Numbered from the stretch's first letter, positions 1 to 10,233 are shown. The stretch is 33,832 bases of DNA from Candidatus Enterenecus merdae (GCA_018716385.1 DVJZ01000037.1:1-33832), one strand, 5' to 3'. Translations and numbers: made by a program. Notes: generated from the letters alone by a model not told the origin.

Positions 1-3000
1 CACACATGCTGACCCGTGATGCCCGCGGTGCCGCCCATGTCCACAATGTTGGTCCCCGCGGTGGTGTACACGTTACCACCCGCGATAACCACCGTGCCGT
101 CTGTTACGTTGGAGGTGCCAGAGGCGGACGCACCGCCGCCTAGGCCTCGCAGCCCACGCTGCTCCGCAAACTCTGTATCCCGGTTCTCCGCCGTGATGGT
201 GCCGCCCAGCACCTGGATCGTGCCGCATCCGCCACCGGTTCCGGTCTCGGTACCACCACCGCCGATGGCAGAGCCATAACCGCCCGACAGCACCGTGAAG
301 TAGCCTCCTAGAATCTGCGCACGGGTCGGGCCAGCCCCGCCGGTGCCGCTATACGAGCCGCCACCGCCGATGCCTGCGCCATAGCTGCGCTGGCCTGCCG
401 CTAGTCCAGCACCGGACTCCACATCAAATGTGCCGCTGTTAATCTGTAGGTTGGCTGCGCCATCGCCACCGTTCCCACTGACAGAACCGCCGCCGCCAAT
501 GGCCGCACCGTACTGTCCACTCTGGATGGTGATGGAGTTGGCCATCTGCTCTGCCGGTGTGATGGGAGAATAGGTATCCGCGGTAATGGTCACGTCACCA
601 CCATCACCACCCGGCGCATTATTGCCGCCGCCACCGCCGATACCCGCTCCATAGATGCCGCTCTGGATATCAAAGACGCCGCCGGTGATATATAGGTCAC
701 CGCCATTGCCGGCCTGCTGGGTGGAGCCGCTCTCCACGCCGCCGCCGCCGATACCTGCACCGCCCTCGCCAGTCCGGATGGTGAAGTTCATACTGACCGC
801 CTCGCCAGTCTGCAGATCCGTCTGGGAGCCCAGCCAGGCACCGCCGGTGTAGGTCAGCAATTCGCCTGTGTCAGGGTCGGTACTTTGCGAGGACAGGCCG
901 CCGGAACCAGTAGGCCGGGCGGTGGCAGCAACGCTGCCGCTCACGCTACCTCCCCCAGAGTAGGAGATGGTCTTGCTCTCCATCCCGCCGCCGCCACCGA
1001 TACCTGCACCATACTTACTGGACACCACGGTGAAATCACCGCCAAACAACTTGGTCCGAGCCGCACCTCCCTGGGAGATGGGACCGCCGATAGCCGCACC
1101 ATAGCTCTCATAGGTGTTGGGATCCCAAGTGGCCGCATCCTGGGGAATCACCGCCAATGGATCAGTCCGGGTAGCGCTACCATCGTCGTTCAGCCCCCGG
1201 CCCGCAATGATCCCACTCACAGTGGGGTCCCCATTAGTACTATTGAAGTAAGAGGTGGTTACCGGAAGGTTCTCAAAGGCGCCTGCGATGGCGGTCACAT
1301 TACCACCGTACACCGTCAGTTCCGCACCTTGCTGGGGACCAGCCCCATTATGCGTCGTTCCATTGACCGCATCACGAAGCGCATTAGAATACGCCATATC
1401 AATCCAAACCGAAGTGGATGCGTTGCCTCCGATGGCCGCGGCATACTGACCGGAGTAGGCCCCGGTGGTGCCCGAATAGAAGGTCATCTGTCCCGAGATA
1501 GCTGCCCCAAAGCCCCAGTTGATAGCGGTCACATTGGTGTCGCTGTCCTCCTTGTCTGGGCGGCCGATGCGTACCTGGTTGATCTTGGTATTATCGGTCA
1601 CAGTCTCTGGGCGTGTAAACACATTGTTCCGGGAGCAGCCGATGGCCGCCCCGCCAGAGGCCGTACTGGCCTCTGACAGCACCGTGCCTCCGGTGATAAC
1701 CACGTACATTGGCCATTCTACACCCTCGTCGGTGCCGTCTCCTCCCTGGGCACCGATGCCATAGTGAGTCCCGAATGCATGCACCTTGCCTCCATTGATA
1801 ACGATCCCTCGACTCCCAGGATCTCTAGCTGCATCACCCCTCACGTCCTCATAGTGGCCGCCGTTACCGATGCCGGCAAAGCTGTCCCAGCCCCAAGCAC
1901 TCCAGGCGGTCACATCACCTCCATCGATCTCCACATAACCGGAGGCAAAGACACCAGCAGTACCAATGGCAGAGGAGCAGCTGCCGGATTGGGCAAACAG
2001 GGAGCCCCGACTCCCCCCTGCCGTCTCGGAGGCGTCGGTGATGATCAGGCTGGCCGAGGCATCCACGTTGATAGCTGCGCCGGAATTCGAACCTCCATCG
2101 AGATTCGACCAGTTATTGGACAGGATATTCTCCCCAACCAGCGTGACATAGGCATCCACGTCAGCCAGCACAATATGGGAGCCATAGCTTCTCGTAGTAT
2201 TTGAGGTCCGATACGATAGAACCCGCTCTCCATCCACAATAGGGGAGCTCCCCGGAGCTGTACCGCGTCCATAAAATCCACCATTTGCAGCCGCGTTACC
2301 AGACGAGCTATTGTAATAAGTATAATTATCAATTGTTAAGCCATTAGGCCCCTTGAGCCAAATAACATCCTCCAGAATCACATGGACATCGTACCGCTCG
2401 TTTCCATAGTTATCATTGTGAATGTAAACCTGTTTATCCTTGCTGATTGTTCCAGTGATACGAACAACCACATTATCTCCTGCATAATCGGATAAATCAA
2501 TGTCGATTAATCTATTTGTAGTTGAAGCATCCAATGTGATGACGTTGGTAGTCCAGCTATTTACCAGGTCATAATTATAGGCGAAATCAGCGTACACGGA
2601 GATGTCCACGTTTACGCTGTCCCCGTCAGTGACATAGCCGGTGAAATCGGGGATGTTGTAATTCCACGTTGCATTCGTGCTAGTCTGCACATCCTGCACC
2701 GCCTCGATAGTGCCATCCGCATGGGTGATTTGCGCAAAGGCGGCCACGGTTAACTGCTCAAAGTTATAGTAATCGAGAGGGGTCGCCGTGATGGTTATGG
2801 AGGATACATCACTGACGTCCAGGCTGTCCGTCATGCCAGGATCCTCCTTGGTGATACCAGACACGTTACTCGTACCATTGTTAATTGTGACAGTACCCCG
2901 CATGCCCACACTCTCGTCCACCCGGGCGGATGCAGTGTAGCTGGTCGCTCCAGCGTCAGTGTAATCCGTCGCGGAAGCTGCCCCCGCAGGCAGGGAAATG

Positions 3001-3074
3001 ACGGGCACCATGCCCAGTAGCATCGCTATTGCGACTGCAATGCTCAGTACCCGTCTGCGAATAGATCTACTCAT
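1..3074 (-). CDS. Large secreted Gly-rich repeat surface protein (C-terminus beyond window)
   Basis: The minus-strand frame is open from 3074 to the window edge, giving the first 1024 residues of a longer protein. The ATG at 3074 is chosen because GGAGG lies 8 nt upstream; the in-frame ATG at 3080 sits too close to it. The N-terminus is a signal peptide: basic MSRSIRRRV, a hydrophobic stretch, then a small-residue cleavage region near PAGAASA at about residue 30. Residues of about 30-240 are Thr/Asp-rich and look beta-structured. From about residue 400 on, short motifs such as YGAGIGGGG, YGAAIGG and YGSAIGGGG recur about every 40-60 residues, alternating with phrases like ITGGTV and SGTF. This suggests a right-handed beta-helix or similar repetitive extracellular fold. 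No anchor is visible because the C-terminus is missing. It lies downstream of the SLH protein on the same strand, so both probably act at the cell surface. Ligand and function are unknown. Confidence 0.85.
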   Translation of the reverse strand, partial: MSRSIRRRVLSIAVAIAMLLGMVPVISLPAGAASATDYTDAGATSYTASARVDESVGMRGTVTINNGTSNVSGITKEDPGMTDSLDVSDVSSITITATPLDYYNFEQLTVAAFAQITHADGTIEAVQDVQTSTNATWNYNIPDFTGYVTDGDSVNVDISVYADFAYNYDLVNSWTTNVITLDASTTNRLIDIDLSDYAGDNVVVRITGTISKDKQVYIHNDNYGNERYDVHVILEDVIWLKGPNGLTIDNYTYYNSSSGNAAANGGFYGRGTAPGSSPIVDGERVLSYRTSNTTRSYGSHIVLADVDAYVTLVGENILSNNWSNLDGGSNSGAAINVDASASLIITDASETAGGSRGSLFAQSGSCSSAIGTAGVFASGYVEIDGGDVTAWSAWGWDSFAGIGNGGHYEDVRGDAARDPGSRGIVINGGKVHAFGTHYGIGAQGGDGTDEGVEWPMYVVITGGTVLSEASTASGGAAIGCSRNNVFTRPETVTDNTKINQVRIGRPDKEDSDTNVTAINWGFGAAISGQMTFYSGTTGAYSGQYAAAIGGNASTSVWIDMAYSNALRDAVNGTTHNGAGPQQGAELTVYGGNVTAIAGAFENLPVTTSYFNSTNGDPTVSGIIAGRGLNDDGSATRTDPLAVIPQDAATWDPNTYESYGAAIGGPISQGGAARTKLFGGDFTVVSSKYGAGIGGGGGMESKTISYSGGGSVSGSVAATARPTGSGGLSSQSTDPDTGELLTYTGGAWLGSQTDLQTGEAVSMNFTIRTGEGGAGIGGGGVESGSTQQAGNGGDLYITGGVFDIQSGIYGAGIGGGGGNNAPGGDGGDVTITADTYSPITPAEQMANSITIQSGQYGAAIGGGGSVSGNGGDGAANLQINSGTFDVESGAGLAAGQRSYGAGIGGGGSYSGTGGAGPTRAQILGGYFTVLSGGYGSAIGGGGTETGTGGGCGTIQVLGGTITAENRDTEFAEQRGLRGLGGGASASGTSNVTDGTVVIAGGNVYTTAGTNIVDMGGTAGITGQHV

Positions 3075-3253
3075 CGTCATAACCTCCATGTGTCGCTTCG
3101 TCCCTTTCAGGAAATTTGCGGTTGTGGTACTCAACTGAGGCTAATACTGCTTGGGGCCTTCTTTAGCCCCATTCGATTGCCCTTGTCACTCTACCCCATC
3201 TGCTGATGTATGGCCTGTTCCGCTGCGACATTTTGATGTCCCTTTTAAGTGCT

Positions 3254-3287
3254 CAGGGCGGACGCGCCAGAGGGCGCGCCCGCCCTG
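3254..3287 (-). terminator. GC-rich hairpin between the two surface-protein genes
   Basis: A 15-bp stem with a 4-nt loop begins 27 nt after the SLH gene stop. The single mismatch on the plus strand becomes a G-U pair in minus-strand RNA, so the hairpin is perfect in the sense of the upstream gene. No clear T-run follows, so it could end transcription weakly, or act as an mRNA-stabilising or attenuating element between co-transcribed genes. The remaining roughly 180 nt up to the next gene hold another small inverted repeat (ggggc/gcccc near 3154-3171) but no convincing promoter. Confidence 0.6.
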
Positions 3288-3314
3288 ATATTCAGAGCTG
3301 ATTGTCCCGGACGC

Positions 3315-6300
3315 TTACTGGCCCTGGACGTAGCGGGTGATGAAGGTAGCCATCTCCGCACGGGTCGCTGTACCCTGAGGAGACAGTTGCCCATCGCCCC
3401 GGCCTTGCACCAGGCCCTCTGCGATCGCCCAGGCCACCATCTCCTGCGCATAGCCGCTAACCTGGCTGGCGTCCACATAGTCGTTCAGGTCAGCGCGGGC
3501 CGAGGTATCCACACCCTTAAACTGGGCGTAACGGTAAAGGATGACCATCAAATCCTCCCGGGTAATGTTATCCGTTGGCAGGAAGCTGCCGTCGGAATAT
3601 CCCATGACCAAACCGTTCTCACTGGCCCAAACCACCGCGGTGGCATACCACTCACTGGCTGGCACATCGGTAAAGCTGTTGCTGCCGCTCACCGACGGAC
3701 GTCCCTCCATGTTATAGAGGATCTGCACCATGTGGGCGCGAGTAAGCAGATCATTCGGGCCAAAGACAGTATCGCTGATCCCGTTCATGTAGCTGTTCTC
3801 GGTCACGAACTGGATGTAGCTATAGTACCATTCGTTGGCGGGCACATCAACAAAGGGCAGAGTGGGCTCGGGATCTACCGCAGCATTTTCCTCCCATTGA
3901 GCGGTGAGGGTCACCGCACCGCTCACCGTATAGGTACTGCTGGTGATGACGGTGGTACCGTCGCTCCAGCCGGTGAAGGTGTACCCTTCTCGGGTGGGCG
4001 CGGTGGGCAGGGTTATAGTAGAACCGGTAAGAACGGTCATGGCATTATAGTTACCGGTACCAGTCCCGCCGTTGAGATCAAAGTTCACCGTCACATTAGT
4101 GCCACCGGGCACGCCAGGATTACCAGTGCCGCCGCCAGGAGTAGTGCTCTCAGGCATCATAGTGATGTTGCCCACAGACACATCCCCGCTGGTCGCGTCT
4201 GCAGAGATGCCAGTGCTGGCCTGATAGCCACTGCCGGAGACATTAATGGTGTAGTTTCCAGGTGTCACAGTGACACTGAAGTTACCATTAGCATCAGTAG
4301 TGGTATACTTCACTACGTTGCCGCCAGTGTCCACCACATCCACCCTCATGCCACTAAGGCCAGTGCTGGCACTACCAGTCACAACAGTACCACTCACAGT
4401 ATAGCCAGAGGTCAGTCTCACATTGTGAGTCACGTTGCCGTTCACCGGAACCGATGCGCTATAACTCAGGTAACCATCGGCTTCCACCGTCAGCATATAG
4501 GTGCCGTAAGGCAGGTTTCCAATGCTGTACCGACCATCCAGCCCGGTGATGGCAGTCTGCCCGTTCAGGCTGACAGTGGCCCCAGAGATGGCCGTGCCAG
4601 AAGCATCAGTTACAGTGCCAGTAAGGATGTATCGGGCAGAGGTGTCCGTCACATTTACTGTCAGGGTAATCTCGGTAGAGTTGGTAGCAGCGGTGTTCAC
4701 CATAGCCGTCACAGTGGCAGTACCCATCCCGACAGGCTGAAGTAGGATTGAATCACCCTCCGTATCACTATACCGAACCACCTGGAGGACGTCCTCATTC
4801 GACGAGCGTGCCGCAGTGATGGTAGCAAGTTGTCTACTCATACTCTCCCGCACGTAGACCGTATTCCGCTCATCCACATTCAGGGTCAGCGGACTAGACA
4901 CCACCTGTCCATTCTCCGTCCGATCTGCAACAAACTGGAAGTTGCCCACCGTCGGAATGGCATCTTGGTCAAGGTAGGCCCAGAAACGTTGAGTAGTCCC
5001 ACTCGTCAAATGCTCCGCCAGATAGACCACGGCACCGTCCACGTTGTTGGCGCTGTCCGCCGTGATGTACTCTCCGCTCAGATTTAAGGTAATCCCGCGG
5101 TCATCTGCCTGCTGCCATGTCCAGCTATTGGGATCAATCGGCTCTGTAACCACGGTGGGTGCAGTGCCACTTAGGTTTGTGTAGACCACGTTCCAAACCA
5201 GATAAAGTTGCTCGTCTGGGCGCATACTCCGGCGGGTACCAGGACCGGTGTTGACATTCAGGGAAACAGCACTTGTGACCGCTGGTTCCAGCGTGAGTAC
5301 CACGTCAGCCACCAGGCTGCCAGCCTCATTATAGATATTCACCGTAGTGTTGTAGATCCCATTATTCTCCACCATGGTGGCCAGCCCAACGGCCAGCTTA
5401 TCAGCATCCAGATATGTGTTGCTGACCTCTTCATAGTTGGAGCAACTCACTCCAGCTTCTTCGGCAAAGGCACGCACATCCAAAACCTGTCCATAATGGA
5501 TCGTCTGGGCTGTCAGATGCTGCGGTTCCACGACGATCTCTACCTCACGCCAGCCGTTGTTAAACCCGGGCGCCCATACCCCCGCATTATTGAGGGTACG
5601 CAGCCGAACAGTGTAGGTGCCGGCTGAAGTCCACCCAGAAATGGTGAGATAGTTCTCATACGGGCTATTGCCATGGCCCAGAGTGAGGCCATCTACCCGC
5701 TGGCCGGAGGCATCATATACCTCAACCTGCAGCTGATTATGCCCCGTGCCGGTTCCGTAATTGTCCATGCCGGGCATAACCCACTCACCTGTGAACACAT
5801 CAACAGGGTTCACCACGTAGTCACCGACACCGGTGGTGTTGGACATCACATACTCAATCCTCAACAAGGCCGTACCGTTCACCTGGAGCGAAGTATTTTG
5901 ATTGGTAGCCCTGATATCCACCACGTTGCTGTTCGCAATGTCGACAGCATGGGTCACATCGACCTGAACATTTGTCGTAGCCGTGTTTGCCGCAAAGTTG
6001 TTAGTAGTGCGCAGCGTGATCTGGTTTGGATCCAGCGTCACGGTATAGGGATCGCCCACGTTTTCGCTAAGCATGGTCATTTCGAAGTAGATGCCGTTGG
6101 CATCCTCTCCCTGGGTCCAGCGCACGATAGCACTGGTGCCTGCAAAAGTCACAGCATTAGTGCCCAAGTTGAAGTCCGCAGAATTTAGGAAGGAGAGGGA
6201 CTCCCTGCCAGCCGCTGTCACATCCGCATATGTCACGTTTTGGGGAGGTTCGCTTCCATCATACTCCAGAGTCCATCCCCCATTCACCGCTACAGGGTAT

Positions 6301-9300
6301 AGCTTATAAGTTCCGCCCTGCTTATAGTCCACGGCAACCTGTGTCCCTGTCTGGCTGACAGTGATATCCGGGTCATCAGAGTTGGCCACCCAGGTAAAGC
6401 CCACCACATCAGGCACACCGATCACAATGTCAAACTGGTAGGTAGCCCCGGGCGGAAGCAAGCCGCCGTTGGTGCCCAGATTCACTGTGCCCGACTTTCC
6501 ATTGATGGTATAGGTGTACTCGACTTGCACCGTAGCGGTGCCCGTCTCCTGCAGCAGCGCACTTAGATTTCTGGCCTCGTCCACCACCAGATCATCTACA
6601 CCGTCAACCTCCTTCAACCGGATGGATGCGCTCAAGTTGGTTGCCCCAGGCAATACTGAAGGATTCGCAGATTCACTACCATCACTCAGCAGATAGTTAG
6701 GTACAAAGGGAATCGAATCTCCCTTCTGACCGTTCACGCTACTTCCATTGTTGACAGTAACATTAGGCGTAGTCGAACTGCCATCATCATCATACGCTAA
6801 CACAACACCGACTGGGATAGGATCCACCACATTCACGGAAAGCTCTTCAGGGACAAGTGATGAAGCATAACCGTGCTGCACCCCACCCAAGGAAATCGCT
6901 CCGCTCGCCGCACCAGCCAGCGTCACAGTCAACGTGTGGTTACCTGTCGTGGTGTTTTCCTCACCGTACAGGCCAATATAGTCGCCTTCTTTGGTCAGGT
7001 TCAGTGCAGGCATACCAGTAGAGTCCGGCGAGGAGGCCACCTCTACAGCAGAGGTATCTACCCGATAGTCCTCCCAATTCACGCCCACTCCATAGAATTG
7101 CGTGTTACTGAAAGCGTACACGGGAACCACCTGAGCGCGGGCGCCGCGACCTTCCGGTGTCTGAAAGGCGCTATTGACCGGCAGCCGATCCACCCCATCA
7201 ATATAGGTCAGAGGACCAGGCTCACTTCCCACATTGATCTCATCAGGGGTGTACTGATTCCCCAAAGTATCCGTTAGCAGCAGATACACACCGGTGATCT
7301 GGGACGGGCCCAACCGAAGCCCCAAGACATCACTATCACCATCGGGGGTCGTCAGCGTGATTGTCGCGCGCTGGCCAGCCTTCATATCCTCCAGGCCGCC
7401 CTCGCTGGTAGCAGTAATCAGGAAGGAGTTAGCGGGAGTACCCACCTGGCCGCGATCCAGGATAAAGTCCAAACTGCTCGAGCTCACCATCGTCGCAACA
7501 GCAGCCCCGAACTCATCTTCCCAACCAGATGTTGAAATTTCATGCCGAGCGCTGGCCGAATTGTGGTTGGTCACAGCCACCACAGTAACAGTCGTGCTCG
7601 CTCCAATGGGTACCTCCAGATCCTCCCCAGCCACGTTCAACCGGTAGAGTTCACCAGACTTCTCCTCAGTTTCCGCCTTCAATGCCTCCGAATAGGTGGT
7701 AACACCAGCCGGCAAGGAATATCCCTCGGGCACAAAGAGAAAGTCTGTAATTTCTTCCTCGATAGAGCGAACCTGCACCTCCAGAACCGTAGCCTCACCC
7801 CGAGGATTTAGCACCACAGCGCCTGCGTTGTTGCCCGCTTCCACAGGTCCACCTTGTAGGACCAGGCCCGTAGTGTAGTTATCAGAGGAAGACTGAGTAT
7901 TAGCATATACCGTACTGTTCGACAACTGCCCCTGGTAGGCCCCAATACTCTCGGCCCCCATTTCCTGATCATACCAATCAATTAGGGTGCCGTTGTTGCT
8001 TCCCAATACGCAGCGAGCACCATCCGCGCTGTAATATACAGTGGCCACCAGGGTAACCCAATCCTCTGCCACCACAGAGACCGTTCCGCCATCCACCGGC
8101 TGATACCGGTTGTCCACGTTCTCATAGCGGCCCACCGACTCGTACTCTCCCGCAGCAATGTTGGCGGTCAGCTGGCTCCGGTCAATGGTCGCAAGCACAT
8201 TGCCAGGCACAGCGAAAACCTCATAGCCATAGGCAGGCCGCTCGTTCTGAATGGTCGTCACCGTCAGGGTAACGGAGCGGTCCTCCGCACCTTGAACCGG
8301 AGGATCAGACACCGGACGGTTATCCAGCCACACCGTAACCTGATTCGTGTCATACTCTGTGCCGGCGGTGAACACCACGCCCACCACTTCGCCAGCTCCA
8401 CCTTCGGGATGAGGCACCGTCACCACTTCATAGGTCAGCCCCGGGTTAGTCCCAGCGACATCAACGCATACCTGATCCCGATACTGGGCGGATACATACC
8501 CACGGTTGACACCGGCATAATCAAATAGCAAGTAGACAGTCCGATTATTGTACAAAGTGCCCGTCCCCCACAGGTTGGTATCGTCCGTGGAGGCGATTGG
8601 AGTGCCCGCCAGGATGGAGATCGCACCCGACTGGGTGGTGGTAGTGGTCGCATCGCCCATTACTTGGCCATTCTGATACTCACGCAACTGTAGGCTCACA
8701 ATGTTTTGGGTCGGCTCCACCGCCACCGGTGCAGTAACCACCTCACCAGTGGGGCAGGCAACCTGCACCGTACCATCGGTCGCCCCTGGGCTGACATGGG
8801 CAGTGAAGGTCAGCGATGTGGCATCCAACCGTGCATCATTCAACGACACGCCGGTGCCGCCTTCATAAGTAATGTCATACTGACTAAGTTGACCCGGCAT
8901 CTGCTGGGCCACCATATTCTCATTCAGATAGCGCAGGGTATACACCACATCGTCGCCCCAGGTGACCCCAGCATTAGCAGGAGTCAGCTGGAACCCATTG
9001 CGCCGGACGTGTACCTCTACGTCAACCTCTAGCCGCCTCGGTGTAGTGGCGCCGGAGTAGTTCACATATGCCACCTCAAAAGACAAGCGGAAGGTATGCG
9101 TACCAATGGTTAGACCGTCCATGATCGTCTTGGGGATCACGCCATCCAAGCTGCTAATGTTGATGACTTGATCACCCACGGAGGCGGTGCCGCTCACACT
9201 ACCATCCGCATCCAACAGGGCAGTAGACAGGGTGCTGGCAGTGCCGTCCACTACGTCATACCGCTGCACCCCCGCCAGCAGGTCAATCACCGGGAGGTTG

Positions 9301-9803
9301 CCCTGATTCTGGCTCGCCCGGTACACCACACCATTCGGGCTCCCTTGCACCATGACAAGGGCAGCACCCGTTTCCTCATTCGTGCCGACAAAGGTATGCG
9401 TCGTATCCACAAAGACATCCGCGGATCCCGGGTTTGACACAGCCCAAGCGTTGGTGTAGCGCAAATCTACTCGATCCAGCTCATCGTACACAGCCCTGAG
9501 CTGCGAAATGTCGATCTCACCCACCACCGATGCATCATAGCTGAAGTCCAAGTAGGCCAGCCGCTCGCCAGTAGGATTGGTCGCGATGTCGTCCGCCGGG
9601 GCCAGAATCTTCCCTGCATCGATCATCCGCTCCAGCGCCGCTACCACCGTCTTATTCGTGATGGCATCCAGCTCCGGATACTTACTGCCTGTGCTGCCGG
9701 CACTACCGGAGGCAACCACAGGGGCAACCACAATCAGGCTTGCCACCATGGACACGCTCAACAGCCACGACACAAGGCGCCTAAAATGTCTGTTCCTCGT
9801 CAT
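3315..9803 (-). CDS. SLH-domain cell-surface protein, 2162 aa
   Basis: This is a very long secreted protein, probably held on the cell wall by its SLH domains. The ATG at 9803 has GGAGGG about 11 nt upstream and begins the signal peptide (MTRNRHFRR, then a hydrophobic core ending near VVASGSAG); the frame is open further upstream but has no signal there. Residues of about 35-1640 are Thr/Val/Asn-rich, probably beta-sandwich modules of no family I recognise. Residues of about 1640-1720 resemble a bacterial Ig-like (Big_2) domain. Two carboxypeptidase-regulatory-like folds follow (about 1725-1797, with the GTVTDASG start and GxY motif, and about 1801-1885), then a PGGGTGNPG linker. An InlB/Listeria-Bacteroides repeat lies at about 1903-1971 (FDLNGG, GYTFTGW, LTAQW). 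Three SLH domains lie at about 1982-2160 (FxDVPANEWY, FTDVPASEWY, and a more divergent third with TRAEMATFITRY). No enzyme motif was seen. GC is visibly lower than in the housekeeping genes of the window. Confidence 0.93.
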   Translation of the reverse strand: MTRNRHFRRLVSWLLSVSMVASLIVVAPVVASGSAGSTGSKYPELDAITNKTVVAALERMIDAGKILAPADDIATNPTGERLAYLDFSYDASVVGEIDISQLRAVYDELDRVDLRYTNAWAVSNPGSADVFVDTTHTFVGTNEETGAALVMVQGSPNGVVYRASQNQGNLPVIDLLAGVQRYDVVDGTASTLSTALLDADGSVSGTASVGDQVINISSLDGVIPKTIMDGLTIGTHTFRLSFEVAYVNYSGATTPRRLEVDVEVHVRRNGFQLTPANAGVTWGDDVVYTLRYLNENMVAQQMPGQLSQYDITYEGGTGVSLNDARLDATSLTFTAHVSPGATDGTVQVACPTGEVVTAPVAVEPTQNIVSLQLREYQNGQVMGDATTTTTQSGAISILAGTPIASTDDTNLWGTGTLYNNRTVYLLFDYAGVNRGYVSAQYRDQVCVDVAGTNPGLTYEVVTVPHPEGGAGEVVGVVFTAGTEYDTNQVTVWLDNRPVSDPPVQGAEDRSVTLTVTTIQNERPAYGYEVFAVPGNVLATIDRSQLTANIAAGEYESVGRYENVDNRYQPVDGGTVSVVAEDWVTLVATVYYSADGARCVLGSNNGTLIDWYDQEMGAESIGAYQGQLSNSTVYANTQSSSDNYTTGLVLQGGPVEAGNNAGAVVLNPRGEATVLEVQVRSIEEEITDFLFVPEGYSLPAGVTTYSEALKAETEEKSGELYRLNVAGEDLEVPIGASTTVTVVAVTNHNSASARHEISTSGWEDEFGAAVATMVSSSSLDFILDRGQVGTPANSFLITATSEGGLEDMKAGQRATITLTTPDGDSDVLGLRLGPSQITGVYLLLTDTLGNQYTPDEINVGSEPGPLTYIDGVDRLPVNSAFQTPEGRGARAQVVPVYAFSNTQFYGVGVNWEDYRVDTSAVEVASSPDSTGMPALNLTKEGDYIGLYGEENTTTGNHTLTVTLAGAASGAISLGGVQHGYASSLVPEELSVNVVDPIPVGVVLAYDDDGSSTTPNVTVNNGSSVNGQKGDSIPFVPNYLLSDGSESANPSVLPGATNLSASIRLKEVDGVDDLVVDEARNLSALLQETGTATVQVEYTYTINGKSGTVNLGTNGGLLPPGATYQFDIVIGVPDVVGFTWVANSDDPDITVSQTGTQVAVDYKQGGTYKLYPVAVNGGWTLEYDGSEPPQNVTYADVTAAGRESLSFLNSADFNLGTNAVTFAGTSAIVRWTQGEDANGIYFEMTMLSENVGDPYTVTLDPNQITLRTTNNFAANTATTNVQVDVTHAVDIANSNVVDIRATNQNTSLQVNGTALLRIEYVMSNTTGVGDYVVNPVDVFTGEWVMPGMDNYGTGTGHNQLQVEVYDASGQRVDGLTLGHGNSPYENYLTISGWTSAGTYTVRLRTLNNAGVWAPGFNNGWREVEIVVEPQHLTAQTIHYGQVLDVRAFAEEAGVSCSNYEEVSNTYLDADKLAVGLATMVENNGIYNTTVNIYNEAGSLVADVVLTLEPAVTSAVSLNVNTGPGTRRSMRPDEQLYLVWNVVYTNLSGTAPTVVTEPIDPNSWTWQQADDRGITLNLSGEYITADSANNVDGAVVYLAEHLTSGTTQRFWAYLDQDAIPTVGNFQFVADRTENGQVVSSPLTLNVDERNTVYVRESMSRQLATITAARSSNEDVLQVVRYSDTEGDSILLQPVGMGTATVTAMVNTAATNSTEITLTVNVTDTSARYILTGTVTDASGTAISGATVSLNGQTAITGLDGRYSIGNLPYGTYMLTVEADGYLSYSASVPVNGNVTHNVRLTSGYTVSGTVVTGSASTGLSGMRVDVVDTGGNVVKYTTTDANGNFSVTVTPGNYTINVSGSGYQASTGISADATSGDVSVGNITMMPESTTPGGGTGNPGVPGGTNVTVNFDLNGGTGTGNYNAMTVLTGSTITLPTAPTREGYTFTGWSDGTTVITSSTYTVSGAVTLTAQWEENAAVDPEPTLPFVDVPANEWYYSYIQFVTENSYMNGISDTVFGPNDLLTRAHMVQILYNMEGRPSVSGSNSFTDVPASEWYATAVVWASENGLVMGYSDGSFLPTDNITREDLMVILYRYAQFKGVDTSARADLNDYVDASQVSGYAQEMVAWAIAEGLVQGRGDGQLSPQGTATRAEMATFITRYVQGQ

Positions 9804-10227
9804 AGGTTTCGTATCCCTCCAATGAAAGTCATACTTACATGTGACCCGGGCCCGCCTCCCGCGCGCACCGCGCCACTTTGATCCTCGTTCACTCTCGTCT
9901 GCCCGAGCCGTGCCCCTCAAGGGCTTGGCCGCCCAGGTCAGCTGGTATCAGGCTGTTCAGTCTCCCATCGCTTTGCCCTCCTGGCCTCCATCTCTCGCCT
10001 ACCATGCCGGCGGCGGGAATGCGGCCTACGTAATGCGTCGCTGTCAGGTCTAACCCATGCGTTGCTCTGATGGTTTGGAAGTCCGGCTCCTGGCATATCC
10101 ATACCCCCTCTCACAAACGGTGGCGGCCCCCGCCCTGCCCGCTATGGTCGCCATCCGGCAGCCGACAGGCGGGCGGCTTCCGCCCCTATTGAAGAGGCGT
10201 GGGCAAACCAGCTCGACATCTTTCTTG
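9804..10227 (-). promoter_or_regulatory. Long 5' leader of the SLH surface-protein gene
   Basis: About 420 nt separate the predicted start site from the start codon. The leader contains several GC-rich inverted repeats in minus-strand sense, such as GGCGG-AAGC-CGCC around 10170, and GGAGGG just before the ATG. No credible open frame with its own ribosome site lies within it. I could not match it to a riboswitch class by eye. The length and hairpins suggest possible post-transcriptional control, but this is inference. Confidence 0.4.
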
Positions 10228-10233
10228 ATTGCC

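Noticed and set aside
1-1800. Recurring DNA words (gccgccaccgccgat and variants) that could suggest a CRISPR or satellite array.
   Set aside because: Spacing is irregular and the words translate in one frame to GAGIGGGG-type protein repeats, so they are coding repeats.
3249-4745. Plus-strand open frame of 498 codons across the SLH gene 3' end.
   Set aside because: The opposite strand encodes recognisable SLH and carboxypeptidase-regulatory-like domains; this frame has none and lacks a ribosome site.
10201-10210. GGGCAAACCA, a word found in c-di-GMP-I riboswitches, near the SLH promoter.
   Set aside because: It is on the plus strand, opposite to the SLH transcript, and the required downstream GACGCAAAGC core and second stem are missing.
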